Position numbers and translations under genes: made by a program. Positions 21,911-30,177 of a stretch of 64,000 bases of DNA are shown piece by piece. Source of the DNA: Microbacterium sp. SLBN-146 (GTDB lineage: Bacteria > Actinomycetota > Actinomycetes > Actinomycetales > Microbacteriaceae); the NCBI RefSeq assembly GCF_006715145.1, contig NZ_VFMR01000001.1, positions 2,604,001 through 2,668,000 on the forward strand. Direction: 5' to 3'. The notes beneath the pieces were generated by a model, which saw only the letters and a list, made by a program, of their open reading frames with translations, was not told the DNA's origin and ran no database searches. Within the stretch, counting starts at the first letter, position 1; every line of letters begins with the position of its first letter.

Positions 21911-21953
21911 AGAAGCCCGGTAACACGGCGTACAGCGCGTGTTCCGGGCTTCT
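21911..21953 (+). terminator. Terminator after tRNA-Gln
   Basis: AGAAGCCCGG (21911-21920) pairs with CCGGGCTTCT (21944-21953). An inner AACACG/CGTGTT stem extends the hairpin, and the sequence GTCGTTT follows. The U-tract is weak but the stem is long. Confidence 0.7.
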
Positions 21954-22059
21954 GTCGTTTCTCCAGACCATCGGATGTCCGGCGTCTGATGATAGAACTC
22001 TCATGGTCGAGCGTCGTGTGAATGGCCAGATGAGGGAGCAAAACCTCGCATCCTGTGCT

Positions 22060-22075
22060 TACCATGTGTCCATGG
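22060..22075 (+). promoter_or_regulatory. CCATG-N4-CATGG operator at the XRE gene promoter
   Basis: TACCATGTGTCCATGG contains the palindrome CCATG-TGTC-CATGG. Its first six bases, TACCAT, also read as a -10 hexamer placed six bases before an ATG at 22072. The same palindrome recurs at 22810-22823, and the 11-mer CATGTGTCCAT recurs inverted at 22787-22797. This suggests autoregulation by the XRE protein encoded next to it. Confidence 0.55.
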
Positions 22076-22110
22076 CGGATAGTTCACCGCAGGGAGCGGG
22101 AGGACGAGAC

Positions 22111-22410
22111 ATGTCGCCCGCGACGGATTCGGCGGCCTGGGCCGACTTCTCCTCTGCTTTGGGCCGTCGACTGCAGGAAGCGCGGCACGACCTGAATCTG
22201 ACTCAGGAACAGGTGGCCTCGGCATCCGGCATTTCGACCTTCACCTATCAGAAGCTCGAGAACGGCGAGTCGAACCCGGGAACCCCTGCGAACCCTCGAC
22301 TGCACACGATCGCGTCACTGGCGAAAGTGCTCAAGATCGACATCGGCGATCTCGTCTCGCCTCCGCCTGACGAGGCGACGGCGCCCGACAGGCGACGCGC
22401 GGAAGTCTGA
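22111..22410 (+). CDS. XRE-family helix-turn-helix regulator
   Basis: This 99-residue protein is essentially one Cro/C1-type DNA-binding domain: LGRRLQEARHDLNLTQEQVASASGIS, then TFTYQKLENGESNPG and a helix ending in LKIDIGDLV. The C-terminal tail is short and charged. I prefer ATG 22111, which has GGGAGG seven bases upstream. ATG 22072 is an alternative, leaderless start (TACCAT six bases before), adding 13 residues. Its operator-like palindrome recurs beyond the facing small gene at 22472-22741, so the two may form one regulatory unit. Confidence 0.8.
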   Translation: MSPATDSAAWADFSSALGRRLQEARHDLNLTQEQVASASGISTFTYQKLENGESNPGTPANPRLHTIASLAKVLKIDIGDLVSPPPDEATAPDRRRAEV

Positions 22411-22471
22411 GGCCGGTTCCGAAGCCCTCGCGATGCTCTTGGCGGGGAATCGACGACGCGACGGGGAGTCC

Positions 22472-22741
22472 TCAGCGCCGACGTCGCTCCATGGACTCGG
22501 ACGCGCGGCGCGCGCGAGTGGTCACGCCCGAGGAGCGATGCTGAAGGAACTGGTGCACGGACACCTCGCGAGTCGTGCGCCATCCTGATTTCACACGGAC
22601 AAGTGTGATCCCGAGGGAGCGCATTCTGGCGGCGGTCTCGACCGTGAGGTGGATCCTTTCGGTGGGGGCCTCCCACCCTTCTCGTCCACTGTAGACACGA
22701 ATGACGCGAGGTGCCCGTTTGGGCCAAAGCCGAGTTGCCAT
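22472..22741 (-). CDS. Small basic protein of unknown function
   Basis: This reading frame codes for 89 residues, basic and Arg-rich, with a central segment RIHLTVETAARMRSLGITLVRV that looks like a strand-helix-strand unit. I recognise no family. ATG 22741 is the best start inside the coding-looking part; in-frame ATGs further upstream fall within the palindromic operator at 22809. It faces the XRE gene with a 61-base gap (22411-22471) in which I see nothing definite. It could be a target of that regulator. Evidence that it is a real gene is moderate. Confidence 0.45.
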   Translation of the reverse strand: MATRLWPKRAPRVIRVYSGREGWEAPTERIHLTVETAARMRSLGITLVRVKSGWRTTREVSVHQFLQHRSSGVTTRARRASESMERRRR

Positions 22742-22786
22742 GTCAGTGACTGCCGGTCTTCCGGGCGACAGCGCACCGTCGCGAAA

Positions 22787-22829
22787 ATGGACACATGCTC
22801 GTGAATGTACCATGTATACATGGTTCATT
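22787..22829. promoter_or_regulatory. Double operator-like palindrome upstream of the small gene
   Basis: ACCATGTATACATGGT (22809-22824) is a perfect 16-base palindrome. Symmetry extends to 22804-22829 with only one mismatched pair. ATGGACACATG (22787-22797) beside it is the exact reverse complement of part of the XRE promoter site at 22063-22073. The patch is AT-rich compared with its surroundings. The rest of 22742-22937 shows no gene. Confidence 0.55.
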
Positions 22830-22937
22830 TGTGACCAATGACACGCCGAGGTGTGCACGCAATCCGACCGCCAAACGGACGCCGCTACCATTGCGACGGA
22901 ATCGAGCGCGATTCGCCGAAGCGGGACGACATCCGTC

Positions 22938-23429
22938 TCAGGTGTTGTCGCGAATATCGCGGAGGAAGCCCTCGACGTTCATTCGGAGATTCGAAATGCG
23001 TCGCTCGATGGCGGCATCGATGTCGAACCCGAGGTAGGCGGGTGGCGGCGGGGTGCGGACGTTCCTGCTGCACTGAAATTGCTCGCAGACGAGAGTCCCC
23101 ACCGAGTCTCCGCGTCTTCCGGCGGCTCCCGCGCGACGCGCACCGAAGAAGACGACGTCGTTGGGCAGGGTGACGTCCTCACACCATGCGCACTGGGGCC
23201 GGGCTCGGGTGCGGCTCTCGGTCTGACGCAGGAGCACGCCGACGGGTTCGCCGTCGACGACACCCACGACGTAGCCCGCGAGCACCGCCTTCGAGCCGCG
23301 CCAACCGAGGACATCGAGGCGGGCCCAGTCGAGATCGGCGAGGCCGGCGGGGAGTTCGATCGCCGAGCGCTCGCGCTGCGAGACATTGATGAAGGACGCG
23401 CGAATCTGCGCGTCGGAAAGAGCATGCAT
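22938..23429 (-). CDS. FBP-domain, FusB-type EF-G-binding protein
   Basis: This 163-residue protein resembles the FusB/FBP family, which binds elongation factor G and helps ribosome release. The N-terminal helical part (MHALSDAQIRASFINVSQRE) precedes a treble-clef zinc finger with CAWC near residue 80 and VCEQFQC near residue 117, joined by an Arg/Gly-rich loop (FFGARRAGAAGRRG). In staphylococci such proteins give fusidic acid resistance; actinobacterial relatives are often housekeeping and uncharacterised. The start has no good ribosome site. The 265-base gap before the next gene (23430-23694) shows no clear promoter. Confidence 0.8.
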   Translation of the reverse strand: MHALSDAQIRASFINVSQRERSAIELPAGLADLDWARLDVLGWRGSKAVLAGYVVGVVDGEPVGVLLRQTESRTRARPQCAWCEDVTLPNDVVFFGARRAGAAGRRGDSVGTLVCEQFQCSRNVRTPPPPAYLGFDIDAAIERRISNLRMNVEGFLRDIRDNT

Positions 23430-23694
23430 GGAAGACCTGTTCGTGTTCGTGTGGGAAGGGAGATCGAGGAAGCGCCGATGTATCCCGGAAAGGGAGTCGG
23501 CTGCCGGGCTATCTACCTCGTCCTGGCGGTGAGACCGCCGAGGACCTCCTCACGCCCGGAGGGCGACGAACGAAACGTATGCACCCACCCATGTTACGAC
23601 CGCGCTAGCGCGCGTGCTCGACGACGTCAAGGGTGTGTGCTCCCGGCGGACGCCTGTGTGGACTGGGATCACACCCACCCGCAAGGAGACAGAC

Positions 23695-24150
23695 ATGCAG
23701 ATCATCGAGACCATCGACGTGAACGTACCGATCACGACGGCCTACAACCAGTGGACGCAGTTCGAGACGTTTCCCCAGTTCATGGACGAGGTCGTTTCGA
23801 TCACGCAGCGCGATGAGACGAACCTGGAGTGGACCGTCAAGGTCGCGGGTGCTGAGCGGACGTTCGATGCCGTCATCACGGAGCAGCATCCCGATGAGCG
23901 GGTCGCGTGGACGAGCACGGAAGGCGATCTTCAGCACGCCGGCGTCGTCACCTTCCACAAGCTGTCCGATGACGAGACACGTGTCACCGTGCAGCTCGAC
24001 TGGGAGCCGAAGGGTCTCCTCGAGAAGATCGGTTCGGCCGTCGGTGTCGGGAAGCACGCCGTGTCGCATGATCTCAAGGAGTTCAAGAAGTTCATCGAGG
24101 GTGCGCATCACGAGACCGGTGCATGGCGGGGAGACGTTCCCCGCGACTGA
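23695..24150 (+). CDS. SRPBCC (START-like/polyketide cyclase) family protein
   Basis: This 151-residue protein has the helix-grip fold pattern of SRPBCC proteins: an N-terminal strand MQIIETIDVNVPITTAYNQW, a central FPQFMDEVVSI and a C-terminal long helix (LLEKIGSAVGVG through FKKFIEG). Such proteins bind hydrophobic ligands or act in stress responses. ATG 23695 is fixed by a strong AAGGAGACAG site. No neighbour points to a specific pathway. Confidence 0.8.
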   Translation: MQIIETIDVNVPITTAYNQWTQFETFPQFMDEVVSITQRDETNLEWTVKVAGAERTFDAVITEQHPDERVAWTSTEGDLQHAGVVTFHKLSDDETRVTVQLDWEPKGLLEKIGSAVGVGKHAVSHDLKEFKKFIEGAHHETGAWRGDVPRD

Positions 24151-24259
24151 GACTCCCGGCCCGTTTCGAGAGCGGAGCGCTTAGCATCGATGACGGCGAC
24201 GTTCTCGACACGGGAGTCCATTCGCGTCGCCCTCGACAGGCAGCGGCAGGAAGTTCCCG

Positions 24260-25057
24260 ATGGACGCTCGCACACTCTCCGCCGATGACGCACGGGAGCT
24301 CGCGGACCTGAGACGTCGTGCTTACGGCCCCGGGGCCGATATCGCGGACGATCCCGCGGCGGTGAGGCGTCTGCGGGAGCTGGAAGACGGGCGCCGGTCT
24401 CCCGCCGACGCCGTCGCGCCGACCGCGGCTGAGCGCGTGGCGGCGGTCGCGAGGGCAGTGCCATCGTCATCGCCCGCTGCGGCCGAAGCGCCCGTCGGCG
24501 ACGCGGCTGATACTCACGCAGCGGCGAGCTCGGACGCTCCCGCCGTCGAGAGCGCACGTCCGCGTCGGTGGTGGCGGCGCGCGCCGGTGTGGTCGATCGT
24601 GGCCATCGCTCTCATCGTCGGGGTCGGGGTCGGCGCTGGGAGCATCTACGCCGCCGCGCCGCGTGCCGACGTCGTCTTGCGCGTGGCGCCATCCGAAGGT
24701 GGGCGCGATGCGAACTGGCTGCGGGAGCTGCGCACGTGGGGGATCTCACCCGACACCGCCGTCCCGTTCGAGCAGTACAAGGGTGTGGGAGTCTGGACGG
24801 CCATGAGCGACGAAGGTTCCCGGTGCCTCGTCCTGGAGAACGGCGTGCGGCCCATCCACGCGACGTGCGTGGGCGGCGGATTCGATCCGATCCTCGACCT
24901 CACGATGTACGGGGGGCAGGACGAGTTCCTCGATGACCCGCCGCCGGCGGGGAGCGTCATCCGCTTCATCGCGCGGGAAGGCGCTGTCGAAGTGTGGGTC
25001 CGCGAGCGTCAGTCGGTCGCCGCCTCGGCGAGCGAGATCAGGCCGAGTTCGCGATAG
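24260..25057 (+). CDS. Single-pass membrane protein of unknown function
   Basis: This 265-residue protein has a charged N-terminus (about 60 residues, ADLRRRAYGPG motif), an Ala/Pro-rich linker, basic residues RPRRWWRRAP, one membrane helix near residues 112-135 and an extracytoplasmic domain of about 130 residues. The outer domain has two cysteines (CLVLENG, ATCVGGG) that could pair. I do not recognise the family. An AGGAAG site precedes ATG 24260 and TAGCAT at 24182 is a possible -10. Its 3' end overlaps the convergent phosphotransferase gene by 49 bases. Confidence 0.7.
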   Translation: MDARTLSADDARELADLRRRAYGPGADIADDPAAVRRLRELEDGRRSPADAVAPTAAERVAAVARAVPSSSPAAAEAPVGDAADTHAAASSDAPAVESARPRRWWRRAPVWSIVAIALIVGVGVGAGSIYAAAPRADVVLRVAPSEGGRDANWLRELRTWGISPDTAVPFEQYKGVGVWTAMSDEGSRCLVLENGVRPIHATCVGGGFDPILDLTMYGGQDEFLDDPPPAGSVIRFIAREGAVEVWVRERQSVAASASEIRPSSR

Positions 25058-25905
25058 ACGGGATTGTCGTCGCTCTGGGAGATCATCGCGAGTGAGAGCG
25101 CGACGGCCCACGCCCGCGCCCTCGTCCAGTCGACGGGGTCGTAGTGGTCTCCCAGCGCACCGATGAAATCGGCCCGCCCCTGTTCGTCGAAGATGAGCCA
25201 TGCTGATGCCAGATCGCACGCGGGATCGCCCGCGGTCACGTCTCCGAAGTCGATGATCGCCCGCAGTCCGCTGGCGTCTGAGACGAGGTTGCCCGGGTGC
25301 AGGTCGCCGTGGATCCACAGGGGTGTCCCGCCCCACGGTTCGGCATTCACCCCTCTCGTCCAGGTGAGCGCGGCCCGCGCGAGGAGAGACGGCTCAACGC
25401 CGACGACGTGATCGAGCCGCGCCCGCACGACATCGGATCGTTCGGCGAGCGGCACCCCTCGGAAGGGGTTCCGTGGATGCTGCGACGGAGCTGGCGTGTG
25501 CAGCGCGAGAAGCGCGTTTGCGAGGTCGGATGCCCAGCGGCGCCGCTCTTCGCGGGGCACGGAGATCCCACTGGAACCGTCGAACCACGGCACAAGCGAC
25601 CATGGCCGCGGGAAGGCGTCTGACGGCTCGCCGAGGAAGAGGGGCGTGGGCACGTGGACACCGCTCGCTTCGATGGCCGGGCCAACGACGGGAAGAACCT
25701 GCTGCTCGTGGAGGACGAGCGAAACGGCGGCGCTGCGGCGCGGCATCCTCAGGGCGAGATCGTCTCCGATCCGCCACACGTCGCAGTCCCAGCCTGCGGA
25801 TGCCCGGCGACGTGGCAGCGCGACGAGGTGGGGGAGGGCCTCCGCGACGAGGCGATCGACGACGAGTTCGTCGATCACCCACTCTGCGCTCGGTCGATCG
25901 GCCAT
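25009..25905 (-). CDS. Aminoglycoside phosphotransferase (APH) family kinase
   Basis: This 298-residue protein has the APH/choline-kinase fold. GWDCDVWRI is near the N-terminus, the catalytic loop HGDLHPGNLV near residue 195, and the metal-binding IDFGDVTAGDPACDLA follows. Such kinases phosphorylate small hydroxylated compounds; many in actinobacteria are not resistance enzymes, so the substrate is open. ATG 25905 lies six bases after TAGGAT (25917 down to 25912), a leaderless start. It is divergent from the fructose operon, with only 80 bases between starts. Confidence 0.85.
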   Translation of the reverse strand: MADRPSAEWVIDELVVDRLVAEALPHLVALPRRRASAGWDCDVWRIGDDLALRMPRRSAAVSLVLHEQQVLPVVGPAIEASGVHVPTPLFLGEPSDAFPRPWSLVPWFDGSSGISVPREERRRWASDLANALLALHTPAPSQHPRNPFRGVPLAERSDVVRARLDHVVGVEPSLLARAALTWTRGVNAEPWGGTPLWIHGDLHPGNLVSDASGLRAIIDFGDVTAGDPACDLASAWLIFDEQGRADFIGALGDHYDPVDWTRARAWAVALSLAMISQSDDNPVYRELGLISLAEAATD

Positions 25906-25926
25906 CAGCTGATCCTAGCGAACCTA

Positions 25927-25955
25927 TTGTTTTGTCTTTGTTCATGTTGTACTCT
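25927..25955 (+). promoter_or_regulatory. Promoter/operator of the fructose operon
   Basis: TTGTTT (25927-25932), a 17-base spacer and TACTCT (25950-25955) form a promoter in an AT-rich patch. The spacer carries repeated GTTTTGT, CTTTGTT and ATGTTGT-like elements roughly ten bases apart, which may be half-sites for the DeoR-type repressor encoded just downstream. The APH promoter lies back to back at 25912-25917. Confidence 0.55.
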
Positions 25956-25985
25956 GTGGTAATCCCACATCGACGAAGGGTGAAC

Positions 25986-26759
25986 GTGTACGCAACGGAG
26001 CGACAGGAACTGATCGAGCGGCTTCTGCTCGACGAGGGGCGTGTGAGCGTTGTCGACTTGTCCCGACGGTTCGACGTCACGACCGAAACGGTGAGGCGCG
26101 ACCTCGATCTGCTCGAGCGCACGGGGGCACTGCGCCGGGTCCACGGTGGTGCCGTCCCCACCGAGCGCGGCAGCACCAGCGAGACCGCGCTCGATGAGCG
26201 TCGACTGCATCACGCGCCGGCCAAGGTTGCCATCGCGCGCCGCGCCGTTGCCGCCGTGCGCGAGGGCTTCCAGGGGTCGCTCTACTTCGACGCGGGCACC
26301 ACGACCGCGGCGGTGGCCGCCGAGCTCGCCCCGCGGCTCGCGGGGTCAGCGATCGACGTCGTCACGCACGCCCTCCCGATCGCGCTCGACCTGTCGGCCC
26401 GCGTCACGGTGTCGCTCGTCGGCGGTCGCGTGCGCGGACTCACATCGGCGGCCGTCGGCGCAGATACCGTCCATTCGATCGAGACGCTCCGTCCGGACAT
26501 CGCATTCATCGGCGCCAACGGGGTGTCGGCCGGTTTCGGCATCAGCACACCCGATCCCGACGAGGCCGCCGTGAAGGCGGCGATCGTTCGCGCGGCTCGC
26601 CGGGTCATCGTCGTCGCTGACGCCGAGAAGCTCGATCGCGAACTGCTCGTCTCCTTCGCGCGCCTGACCGACATCGATGTCCTCGTGACGGATGCCGCGC
26701 CCGCTCAGGCCCTCGCGGAGGCGCTCCACGCCGCCGAAGTGGAGGTGTGGATCGCATGA
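25986..26759 (+). CDS. DeoR-family repressor of the fructose operon
   Basis: This 257-residue regulator has an N-terminal DeoR HTH (RQELIERLLLDEGRVSVVDL, then TTETVRRDLDLLERTG and the GGAV wing). Its C-terminal sugar-phosphate sensor domain has YFDAGTTTAAVA and GANGVSAGFGIS. GTG 25986 has AAGGG five bases upstream. It is first in an operon with fruK and fruA, overlapping fruK by ATGA, so it most likely senses fructose-1-phosphate and represses its own promoter. This inference rests on context. Confidence 0.88.
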   Translation: MYATERQELIERLLLDEGRVSVVDLSRRFDVTTETVRRDLDLLERTGALRRVHGGAVPTERGSTSETALDERRLHHAPAKVAIARRAVAAVREGFQGSLYFDAGTTTAAVAAELAPRLAGSAIDVVTHALPIALDLSARVTVSLVGGRVRGLTSAAVGADTVHSIETLRPDIAFIGANGVSAGFGISTPDPDEAAVKAAIVRAARRVIVVADAEKLDRELLVSFARLTDIDVLVTDAAPAQALAEALHAAEVEVWIA

Positions 26760-27700
26760 TCATCACGCTCACCGCCAATCCGTCGCTCGATCGGACGATC
26801 GTGCTCGAAGACGCCCTTCGCCCCGGCGAAGTCCAGTCCGCATCCGAAGGGCGAGAGGATGCGGGAGGCAAAGGCATCAACGTCGCGCGTGTGATCGCAG
26901 CAGCCGGGGCGGACGCCCGCGCGATCCTCCCGCTCGCCGACGACGACCCCTTCGCATCCGCCCTGCGCGCTGCAGGACTCCGGAGCGAGGCCGTCCCGAT
27001 CGCGGGGCGGGCGCGCTCCAACCTGACGATCACGGATCCCGCCGGGACGACGACGAAGCTCAACCTTCCCGGCGCCGAGTTGAGCCGCGAAGAGCGTTCG
27101 GCGATCGTGCGCACCGTCGTTGAGGCCACAGCAGAAGCTCGCTGGCTCGTGTTGGCAGGTTCGCTGCCGCCGGGCGCCGGCGACGGGTTCTATGTCGACG
27201 TCATCAGCGCCGTCAGGGCGGCTCACGGCGATCGTGCGCCGCTCGTCGCGGTCGATACATCGGGGCCCGCGCTGACTGCGGTCGTCAACGATGCGGCACC
27301 GGATCTCATCAAGCCCAACGATGAGGAGCTCGCCGAGCTCGCCGGCGTGGCGATCAGCGATGGGGATCTCGCCCACGCCGTCCTCCCGGTCGCGAGAGAG
27401 CTCGTGCCGACCAAAGTGCGGGCTGCCCTCGTGACTCTCGGAGCCGCCGGCGCGGTGCTCGTGACATCCGCTGGCGCCTGGTCTGGTCGCCCGCCGCGCA
27501 TCCGCGTCGTGAGCACTGTCGGCGCGGGTGACAGCTCGCTCGCGGGGTACCTGCTCGCGGAGGCTGCGGGCGGAACACCGGAGGACTGTCTGCGCAGCGC
27601 CATCCGGTATGGGGCGGCCGCCGCGTCGCTCCAGGGCACGCAAGCTCCTCACCCAGGGGACCTTCCCGCTGGCGACGTTCCCGTCGACCGGATTCTGTAA
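26756..27700 (+). CDS. fruK: 1-Phosphofructokinase
   Basis: This 314-residue PfkB-family kinase phosphorylates fructose-1-phosphate to fructose-1,6-bisphosphate. The N-terminus ITLTANPSLDRTI, the substrate motif AGGKGINVAR near residue 38 and the C-terminal anion hole and base GAGDSSLAGY near 255 are diagnostic. ATG 26756 overlaps the regulator stop (ATGA). It sits between the regulator and fructose EII, so it handles the product of uptake. Confidence 0.93.
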   Translation: MIITLTANPSLDRTIVLEDALRPGEVQSASEGREDAGGKGINVARVIAAAGADARAILPLADDDPFASALRAAGLRSEAVPIAGRARSNLTITDPAGTTTKLNLPGAELSREERSAIVRTVVEATAEARWLVLAGSLPPGAGDGFYVDVISAVRAAHGDRAPLVAVDTSGPALTAVVNDAAPDLIKPNDEELAELAGVAISDGDLAHAVLPVARELVPTKVRAALVTLGAAGAVLVTSAGAWSGRPPRIRVVSTVGAGDSSLAGYLLAEAAGGTPEDCLRSAIRYGAAAASLQGTQAPHPGDLPAGDVPVDRIL

Positions 27701-27711
27701 TGCAAAACCAC

Positions 27712-27729
27712 ACGAATCAACACATTCGT
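27712..27729 (+). promoter_or_regulatory. Small palindrome ahead of fruA
   Basis: ACGAAT-CAACAC-ATTCGT lies in the 52-base gap between fruK and fruA, ending 13 bases before the ribosome site (CTGGAGG). It could be an operator or an mRNA hairpin that tunes fruA translation. Confidence 0.3.
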
Positions 27730-27752
27730 TCCACCGACCACTGGAGGTCATC

Positions 27753-29822
27753 GTGACAGACACCATCACCCCGGAACTCGTCAGCCTGGACGTCGGGCTG
27801 GGAGCCGACAAGGCGGCCGTCATCCGCGCGCTCGCGCAGAGGGTCGTCGAACAGGGGCGCGGCACCGATGCCGAGGCCCTGTTCGCCGACGCGTGGGCTC
27901 GTGAAGAGAAGGACGAGACAGGCCTTCCCGGCGGCATCGCCATTCCGCACGCCAAGAGCGCGGCGGTCACGACACCGTCGCTCGCCTTTGCGCGACTCGC
28001 GCCCGGTGTCGACTTCGGCGCCCCCGACGGTCCGGCCGACCTCGTGTTCCTCATCGCGGCCCCGGATGGTGCCGCTGAGGCCCATCTCGCCGTGCTGTCG
28101 AAGCTCGCCCGGAGCCTCATGCAGGACGACTTCACGGCCGGGCTCCGCGCGGCGGCGACGAACGACGACGTTGTGGCGATCGTGCGTGCGGCCATCGGCG
28201 AGGGGGATGCTCCAGCCCCCGCCGCGCAGGCCACCACGCCACCGCCCGCCGCGGCGGCCGCCCCCGCTTCGCAGTTCGAGATCGACGGGCGCCCGCTCCG
28301 GATCGTCGCCGTCACATCGTGTGCGACGGGCATCGCGCACACCTTCATGGCAGCAGATGCCCTGTCGGCCGCGGGTAAGAAGGCCGGTGTCGATCTCACG
28401 GTCGAACCGCAGGGCTCGAGTGGCTACAAGGCACTCCCGCAGTCCGTCATCGACGACGCCGACGCCGTCATCTTCGCCAACGACGTCGATGTACGGGAGT
28501 CGCAGCGCTTCGCCGGCAAGCCGGTCGTGAGAGTCGGCGTCAAGGCAGGCATCGAGCGCGCCGATGCCCTCGTCGCTGAGGCCGCGGCCGCGGCATCCGA
28601 TCCATCCGCGCCCCGCGTTCCAGCGGGCAGTTCGTCGTCCACGTCGTCCACGTCGACCTCGCAACTGTCCTGGGGTGCGAACATCCAGCGGATCCTGCTG
28701 ACGGGTGTCAGCTACATGATCCCGTTCGTCGCCGGTGGCGGTCTGCTCATCGCGCTCGGCTTCGCGATCGGTGGGTTCCAGGTCACCGAGAACGCCGGCA
28801 CCGTCATCACGCAAAACGCGCTGTGGAACCTCCCGGCCGAAGACGGCACATCGCCGTTCGGCCCGCTCGGGCAGTACCTCGGAGCGGTCGCCTTCATGAT
28901 CGGCGCCACCTCGATGGGCTTCCTCGTTTCCGCTCTCGCGGGGTACATCGCCTTCGCGATCGCCGACCGGCCCGGAATCGCACCCGGCTTCGTCGCCGGT
29001 GCCGTCGCCGTCCTCATGAACGCCGGCTTCATCGGCGGCATCATCGGCGGTCTCCTCGCGGGTCTCGTCGCGTGGTGGCTCGGTCGACTCGATGCACCTC
29101 GCTGGCTGCGCGGCCTCATGCCGGTCGTCATCATCCCGCTGCTTGCGTCGATCGTCGCCTCGGGTCTCATGATCCTGCTGCTCGGACGCCCGATCGCCTC
29201 GCTCATGGAGCTGCTCAACGACGGGCTCACGAACCTCGCGGGCGGCGCCGGCATCATCATCGTCGGCGTCATCCTCGGCCTCATGATGTGCTTCGACCTG
29301 GGAGGACCCGTCAACAAGGTCGCCTACGCGTTCGCTGTCGCTGGTCTCGCAGCAGGATCGCAAGACAACCCGACGCCGTACCTCATCATGGCTGCCGTCA
29401 TGACGGCAGGAATGGTGCCGCCGCTTGCGATGGCGCTGGCCTCGACGATCCTCGCTCGCCCGCTGTTCACTCCGGTCGAGCGTGAGAACGGCGTCGCCGC
29501 CTGGCTGCTGGGCGCCTCGTTCATCTCGGAGGGCGCGATTCCCTTCGCCGCCGCGGATCCGCTTCGCGTCATCCCGGCCTCGATGGTCGGCGGTGCAGTG
29601 ACCGGCGCGCTGAGCATGTTCTTCGGCGTCCAGTCGCTCGCTCCGCACGGCGGAATCTGGGTCGCATTCGCGATCAACCCGATCTGGGGATTCCTGGTCG
29701 CCCTGGTAGCAGGTACCGTCGTGAGTGCTCTCCTCGTGGTCGCGCTCAAGAAGTGGGTCGGCCACCGAGAGCTCGAACAGGCCGAGACCTCGACCGCGAC
29801 CGCGACTGCGGTTCCGGCCTGA
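27753..29822 (+). CDS. fruA: PTS fructose transporter, fused EIIA-EIIB-EIIC
   Basis: This 689-residue protein imports fructose and phosphorylates it at C1. Domain order is EIIA (1-150, phospho-His in GGIAIPHAKS near residue 66), an Ala/Pro linker, EIIB (180-280, phospho-Cys in VTSCATGIAHTF near 189), a Ser/Thr linker and EIIC (310-670, about ten membrane helices, with SEGAIPFAAADPL in the substrate loop). The GTG start 27753 follows a CTGGAGG site. Phosphate reaches it from the HPr encoded next door; enzyme I is not in the window. Confidence 0.95.
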   Translation: MTDTITPELVSLDVGLGADKAAVIRALAQRVVEQGRGTDAEALFADAWAREEKDETGLPGGIAIPHAKSAAVTTPSLAFARLAPGVDFGAPDGPADLVFLIAAPDGAAEAHLAVLSKLARSLMQDDFTAGLRAAATNDDVVAIVRAAIGEGDAPAPAAQATTPPPAAAAAPASQFEIDGRPLRIVAVTSCATGIAHTFMAADALSAAGKKAGVDLTVEPQGSSGYKALPQSVIDDADAVIFANDVDVRESQRFAGKPVVRVGVKAGIERADALVAEAAAAASDPSAPRVPAGSSSSTSSTSTSQLSWGANIQRILLTGVSYMIPFVAGGGLLIALGFAIGGFQVTENAGTVITQNALWNLPAEDGTSPFGPLGQYLGAVAFMIGATSMGFLVSALAGYIAFAIADRPGIAPGFVAGAVAVLMNAGFIGGIIGGLLAGLVAWWLGRLDAPRWLRGLMPVVIIPLLASIVASGLMILLLGRPIASLMELLNDGLTNLAGGAGIIIVGVILGLMMCFDLGGPVNKVAYAFAVAGLAAGSQDNPTPYLIMAAVMTAGMVPPLAMALASTILARPLFTPVERENGVAAWLLGASFISEGAIPFAAADPLRVIPASMVGGAVTGALSMFFGVQSLAPHGGIWVAFAINPIWGFLVALVAGTVVSALLVVALKKWVGHRELEQAETSTATATAVPA

Positions 29823-29842
29823 GATCCGACGAGAGGGAGACC

Positions 29843-30112
29843 ATGGCAGAGCGCCAAGCCACCATCGCCAGCAGCTCAGGGCTGCACGCCCGACCCGCGA
29901 AGCTCTTCGTCCAGGCGGTGCAGGAGAAGAAGATCCCCGTGACGATCGCCGTCGAGGGCGGCGCAGACCTCAACGCGGGGAGCATCCTGTCGCTCATGGG
30001 TCTCGGCGCCTCGCACGGGACGGTCGTGACTCTGAAGGCCGAGGGAGAGGGCGCTGATCAGGCTCTCGACGAGCTCGTGATCCTCTTGGAGACCGATCTC
30101 GACGCCGAGTAG
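29843..30112 (+). CDS. ptsH: Phosphocarrier protein HPr
   Basis: This 89-residue protein carries phosphate from PEP via enzyme I to EIIA domains. The active histidine is in SSGLHARPAKLF near residue 15 and the usual regulatory-serine segment appears as NAGSILSLMGLG. ATG 29843 follows a GAGAGGGAG site. It is last in the fructose operon and is followed by a perfect 16-bp terminator stem. It may serve all PTS systems of the cell. Confidence 0.94.
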   Translation: MAERQATIASSSGLHARPAKLFVQAVQEKKIPVTIAVEGGADLNAGSILSLMGLGASHGTVVTLKAEGEGADQALDELVILLETDLDAE

Positions 30113-30128
30113 TCTTCACGACAGACGA

Positions 30129-30170
30129 ACGACGGATGCCGCGGAACGAAGCCGCCGCGGCATCCGTCGT
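30129..30170. terminator. Bidirectional terminator between ptsH and the MBL gene
   Basis: ACGACGGATGCCGCGG (30129-30144) and CCGCGGCATCCGTCGT (30155-30170) are exact inverse copies with a ten-base loop. The two genes converge here, so the hairpin can serve both. Confidence 0.75.
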
Positions 30171-30177
30171 CGCTGTT

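Noticed and set aside
22809..22824. Palindrome as a recombination or attachment site
   Set aside because: No recombinase is nearby, and the shared motif at the XRE promoter favours an operator.
25473..25985. Upstream extension of the DeoR-type regulator
   Set aside because: The frame stays open but is antisense to the phosphotransferase; homology and a ribosome site begin at GTG 25986.
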